In this document: in pieces, positions 60,947-64,000 of the stretch
Position numbering within the stretch: position 1 is the stretch's first letter
How the letters are laid out: every line of letters starts with the position of its first letter
NCBI GenBank assembly: GCA_023853785.1
Contig: JAJIRX010000667.1
Coordinates: 248,001 to 312,000 of the forward strand
DNA: 64,000 bases
Origin: Psilocybe azurescens
Lineage: Eukaryota; Basidiomycota; Agaricomycetes; Agaricales; Agrocybaceae
Direction of reading: 5' to 3'
Translations under genes and position numbers: made by a program
Notes under the pieces: model-generated
What the model was told of the DNA's origin: nothing
What the model saw: the letters and a program-made list of their open reading frames with translations, nothing else
The model's database searches: none

Positions 60947-62148
60947 ATGGTCACGCTTCCATTGTCGACGCCTTGCCTTTCATCATAATTGCAGTGATAG
61001 TTGGCCTCATTGCTGAGGATGAACTCAACGACGAAGACAAAATCTCTAAGGCGTGCTCTCTGACTTGCCAAACTTTCCTTCCTCTCTGCCAGAAACATAT
61101 CTTTCGTTGTATCAAATTTGAAGACCTCAAGATGTATCTCATGGAACGAAAAAGAGCCCAGATGGCCCATCGTTTACGTCCTTGAGCGACTCACAAAGGT
61201 GCAGAACCTCGCAATTAACCCAAGCCTCGTTTCTACCTGTAATTGGCTGCGAATTCCATCGTCGATCAAGTCTACCCTACTCCCTTCCAACCACCGTCTC
61301 ATTTACACTCATGTGCTCGTCCTTAAACTTTACTGTTTCAGACCTCATTCCATGTACGAATCTCAAAAGACTCTATTTGCCCAACTTGTTGATAGTGGAA
61401 GGCTACGAGATACCTTTAATTCGGGATTGCCTCTCAGGTCTATCCAACTCCACGAGTTCGAAATGTATTCTCCTGCCGCTTTTCGTGCAATCTATTGTTA
61501 GGCAATTGCTATGGACATCCCCTGCTAAATAGAACTCAAGAGGCCTATAATGCACATTGAGGATAACCATGCAATGTCATCTGCGAAATTCGTCCGTTAC
61601 GCTTGCAATTTGGACTTGGGACATCAGATGTAAACATATCTGAGAACTTAGAAGGCTGGTGCAGACTCTCTTGGTCCATTGTTATCGACGGCCAGCCTAG
61701 AGACCTTGAGGTTCTTGAACCTGGCCATCTTATTCAAGGAATCTTTTGATAACTCGTGCAGTGTTTGTGGGGCTCTTTGAGAGCCTCGCCAGAGAAAAGC
61801 AAACACCTTAAAATACTGAATCTTGACTTGAATGTGGTCAAATGTTTTGGTTTCGGTGCTGCCGTGTCCGGAGGTGCTTGGGATCTACTGGATGAAACCC
61901 TTCTTTCTTTTGGTTGGTCCTCGTTGGTACAAATTTTTATCAAAGTCAAAATACGGAATATCTCGAGGGTGACTGAGTCAGAGGAAGCGGAGGCTCTTGT
62001 AGTGTTCAAAGCACTTCCTGAGACAGGGCTTCGTCGACTGTCATCAAACAAATCAGTTGATTTTAAATACTCTGCCACTATACATGTGAGTAAAGTAAAC
62101 TACAGCCGACAATCTTCCTCATACATTGATACAAACTATCTGCTGTAA
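60947..62148 (+). pseudogene. F-box-family relic, copy 5
   Basis: The F-box region is well preserved: LPFIIIAVIVGLIAEDELND with KISKACSLTCQTFLPLCQKH and IFRCIKFED. It then moves between frames: LERLTKVQNLAINPSLVSTC, then SLNFTVSDLIPCTNLKRLYL, and near the end HLKILNLDLNVVKCFGFG, GGAWDLLDETLLSFGWSSLV with FKALPETGLRRLSSNKSVDF. At least three frame changes with stops between. It could be a spliced gene with additional short introns, but several joins lack GT-AG pairs. I rate it a decaying gene that is the closest relative of copy 4. Confidence 0.5.
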
Positions 62149-62393
62149 ACACACATCATCGGTTTGTAACATGATGCTGCAAAGTCATTTGGTCTTGAAG
62201 ACTTGAATGTCGTTGTTGGAACAGTCAACTGTGATACCCGGCTGTTGCCATGATGGATGTGTAATAATCTGGATGTAGGTGTATGATCGGCGCTGATCTG
62301 TGAATCGCCCTTCGGTCACACTTGTGTATGACCCTTAAGTGTATATATACAGCCTTGACCATAGAACGGAAATTTGAGGATACCGCAAGTATC

Positions 62394-63681
62394 ATGGCTA
62401 GCGCAGTGGCTCGGCCGCGACCCCCTCGGTCTCGAGTGATAAGAGAGACGGCCGATACTCTGGATGAAGCTAAAGACATTGAATCGGCAGGTGTGTTCAA
62501 CTATACAAAAGGCATCCCAATACTTATGGAATTGATAGAAACAGAACACAGGAATCCAAACCAAAGCTCCAGCTTGAGTCAACCAATAGCCACGGAGATA
62601 CCGCTGGAGCTGGTGGGTGCTATCTTGGAATATATCGATGACAAGTCGTTTTTCCTACGAAGCCGCCTCGTTTCTCGGAGTTTCAAGTCTGTGGCCGATC
62701 CCCGCGCCTTTCGAACATTGACGGTCTCCCAAAACCAAGGGAGTCGTGATGGATTTCAAAATTTGGTCAATTCATCTCAGCTTACCATTTATGTAAAAGA
62801 GATCCGGTTTGTAACGTACGGGAAGGGAGCTGACAACAGTGGTGAGCTGATTCCCTTTAAACGCATTCGTGAGCATGATTTATGGCTTATGGGAAACCAA
62901 TATAGACAGCACTAACGAACGCGTCCTATCTGATATTGCTTGTATCCCAAAGTTCGCAAACGTCAATGCTTTACAGCTACATTTCCTGAACAGATGGGTT
63001 GAAAGTCATGACGAGGATGATGCAGATGAAATGTCGCCCGCCAGGCGCCTCCAAATAGCTGTTATCGAGGCGCTTGCTAATCTCCATTCCCAACACGGCC
63101 TCCGTCTGCAGAAGCTCGACCTTCGCTGCCTCATCACCCGCTCCAACGAAAGCATTCTTACAGACGAATTCAAAGCTCTCTTGGAGCCCCTTACGAGCCT
63201 TAGCATTTCTGTCGTGACAAACGATTCGGAACTTTTCTATCATAGCGACGACGACTACTGTGGTTTTTGGGACAACGATATAACGACCATGTTAAACACT
63301 GCTAGAAATTTAACGTCGTTGACCCTTGTTAGCGACATTAAAACGTTTTACGATTGGAGCAGAGTCGTCACATTCCCCAAACTGGAACAGCTTCTCCTCG
63401 AGGACTTCATCTTTGGTGCATACTACAGCCCCGAGCCATTTATAATCCGCCACAAGGAAACTCTGCGCTATCTAGATCTATTATCATGCTGGATTCATGT
63501 CGATGAAGCAGCTGGTGGAAATGCTCAACCGCAGGCTTGGGCAGAGATCTTCAAGTGTTTTGAAGAAGAGTTGCGTGGGCTTTTTATGTTCAACTTTGAT
63601 CCCCTCCCGGGAATAATAGAGGGTACGGAGGACTTTCCTGAATACGACGGATATGTATGGCCTGACACTGAGGGGGAGTGA
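62394..63681 (+). CDS. F-box protein with LRR-like C-terminus
   Basis: Probable SCF ubiquitin-ligase adaptor, belonging to a different F-box subfamily from the relics before it. Start MASAVARPRPPRSRVIRETA; F-box ATEIPLELVGAILEYIDDKS with FLRSRLVSRSFKSVADPRAF and RTLTVSQ. An unusually short 37-nt intron (gtgagc...atag, about 62876-62912) joins LIPFKRI to STNERVLSDIACIPKFANVN in frame. The second exon carries leucine-rich stretches: HGLRLQKLDLRCLI, LLEPLTSLSISVVTNDSELF, ARNLTSLTLVSDIKTFYDW, FPKLEQLLLEDFIFGAY and KETLRYLDLLSCWIHVDEAA. It ends with an acidic tail (EDFPEYDGYVWPDTEGE). About 415 residues. Substrate unknown. Confidence 0.7.
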
Positions 63682-64000
63682 GGGCGGGTACAAGAACTCC
63701 TTTGAAGACAAGCCGGTACCTCAAGCGGGCGAAGGTGACATATTGGCATTTGAATCTTTAAAGAGGGCCATTGCCCAAAGAACCAACAAGGCCTCCTTTT
63801 AATAGCCTTGTTATATGTGTCGCTAGACCACCCCTCCACCTTTACGGCATCCTAGTACCAGTACAATAGCTGCTAGTTCTCGCTTCTTCTTAGTAACAAA
63901 CCTTCAAAATTCCGATGGAATTTTTGTTTGATCCCAATTTCTGTTTCCGAATGAAAGGCTTCAACTTAAATTGTGTTTCGCAGTCGTTTATTGTGCCATG
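63682..64000. other. Right-edge flank, no gene seen
   Basis: Three-prime flank of the F-box gene; contains AT-rich sequence and no conserved coding block. Confidence 0.5.

Noticed and set aside
1..64000. CRISPR arrays, rRNA or tRNA genes, bacterial-type operons
   Set aside because: Looked for regularly spaced repeats, tRNA T-loop patterns and Shine-Dalgarno-led gene strings and found none; the window is eukaryotic nuclear DNA.

Overview
This window is nuclear DNA of a filamentous basidiomycete, most likely a mushroom-forming agaricomycete. Genes are split by many short (about 45-65 nt) GT-AG introns. Several gene types are fungal (ATG15, a fungal OPT transporter, dynactin Arp10, a GATA factor of the NsdD kind, GH79 glycosidase), and the F-box/LRR-like family and Ser/Pro-rich proteins are typical of agaricomycetes. 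No tRNA, rRNA, CRISPR or bacterial-type operon was seen.

Layout. 0-10 kb: a GH79 glycosidase running off the left edge (-), RAD51D-like recombination protein (+), a TauD/TfdA-type dioxygenase (+) and a large Gln/Pro-rich GATA factor (-). 10-17.7 kb: a gene-poor stretch holding a cluster of tiny Gly/Tyr/Ser-rich paralogues on the minus strand (two full copies, one divergent or degenerate copy, one remnant) and a probable inverted-repeat element. 17.7-26.7 kb: a MYND-finger/pRiA4b-ORF3-like protein (+), Mediator subunit Med22 (+), a membrane/coiled-coil protein (-) and an oligopeptide transporter (-). 28-38 kb: a PX-PB1 protein, a Lys-rich basic protein, an F-box-type protein and a PB1-only relative of the PX-PB1 protein. 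38-41 kb: dynactin Arp10 (-) and a 489-bp CACTA-like MITE. 41-54 kb: F-box-family relics and a long Ser/Pro/Ala-rich protein. 54-59 kb: a conserved Ser/Pro-rich protein (+), the clamp-loader subunit Ctf8 (-) and ATG15 vacuolar lipase (-). 59-64 kb: two more F-box-family relics and one good F-box gene.

Functional threads: genome maintenance (RAD51D, Ctf8), transcription (Med22, GATA), vacuole and nutrient use (ATG15, OPT, GH79, sulfonate-type dioxygenase), and a lineage-specific F-box family present in at least five related copies.

A technical point runs through the window. At least nine otherwise good coding frames break at short homopolymer runs, and each would be continuous if the run had one more base (TauD, GATA, membrane/coiled-coil gene, PX-PB1, F-box at 34.4 kb, Ser/Pro gene, Ctf8 and others). 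This looks more like systematic run-length under-calling in the assembly than mass pseudogenisation. Exon ends given here come from reading the sequence only.
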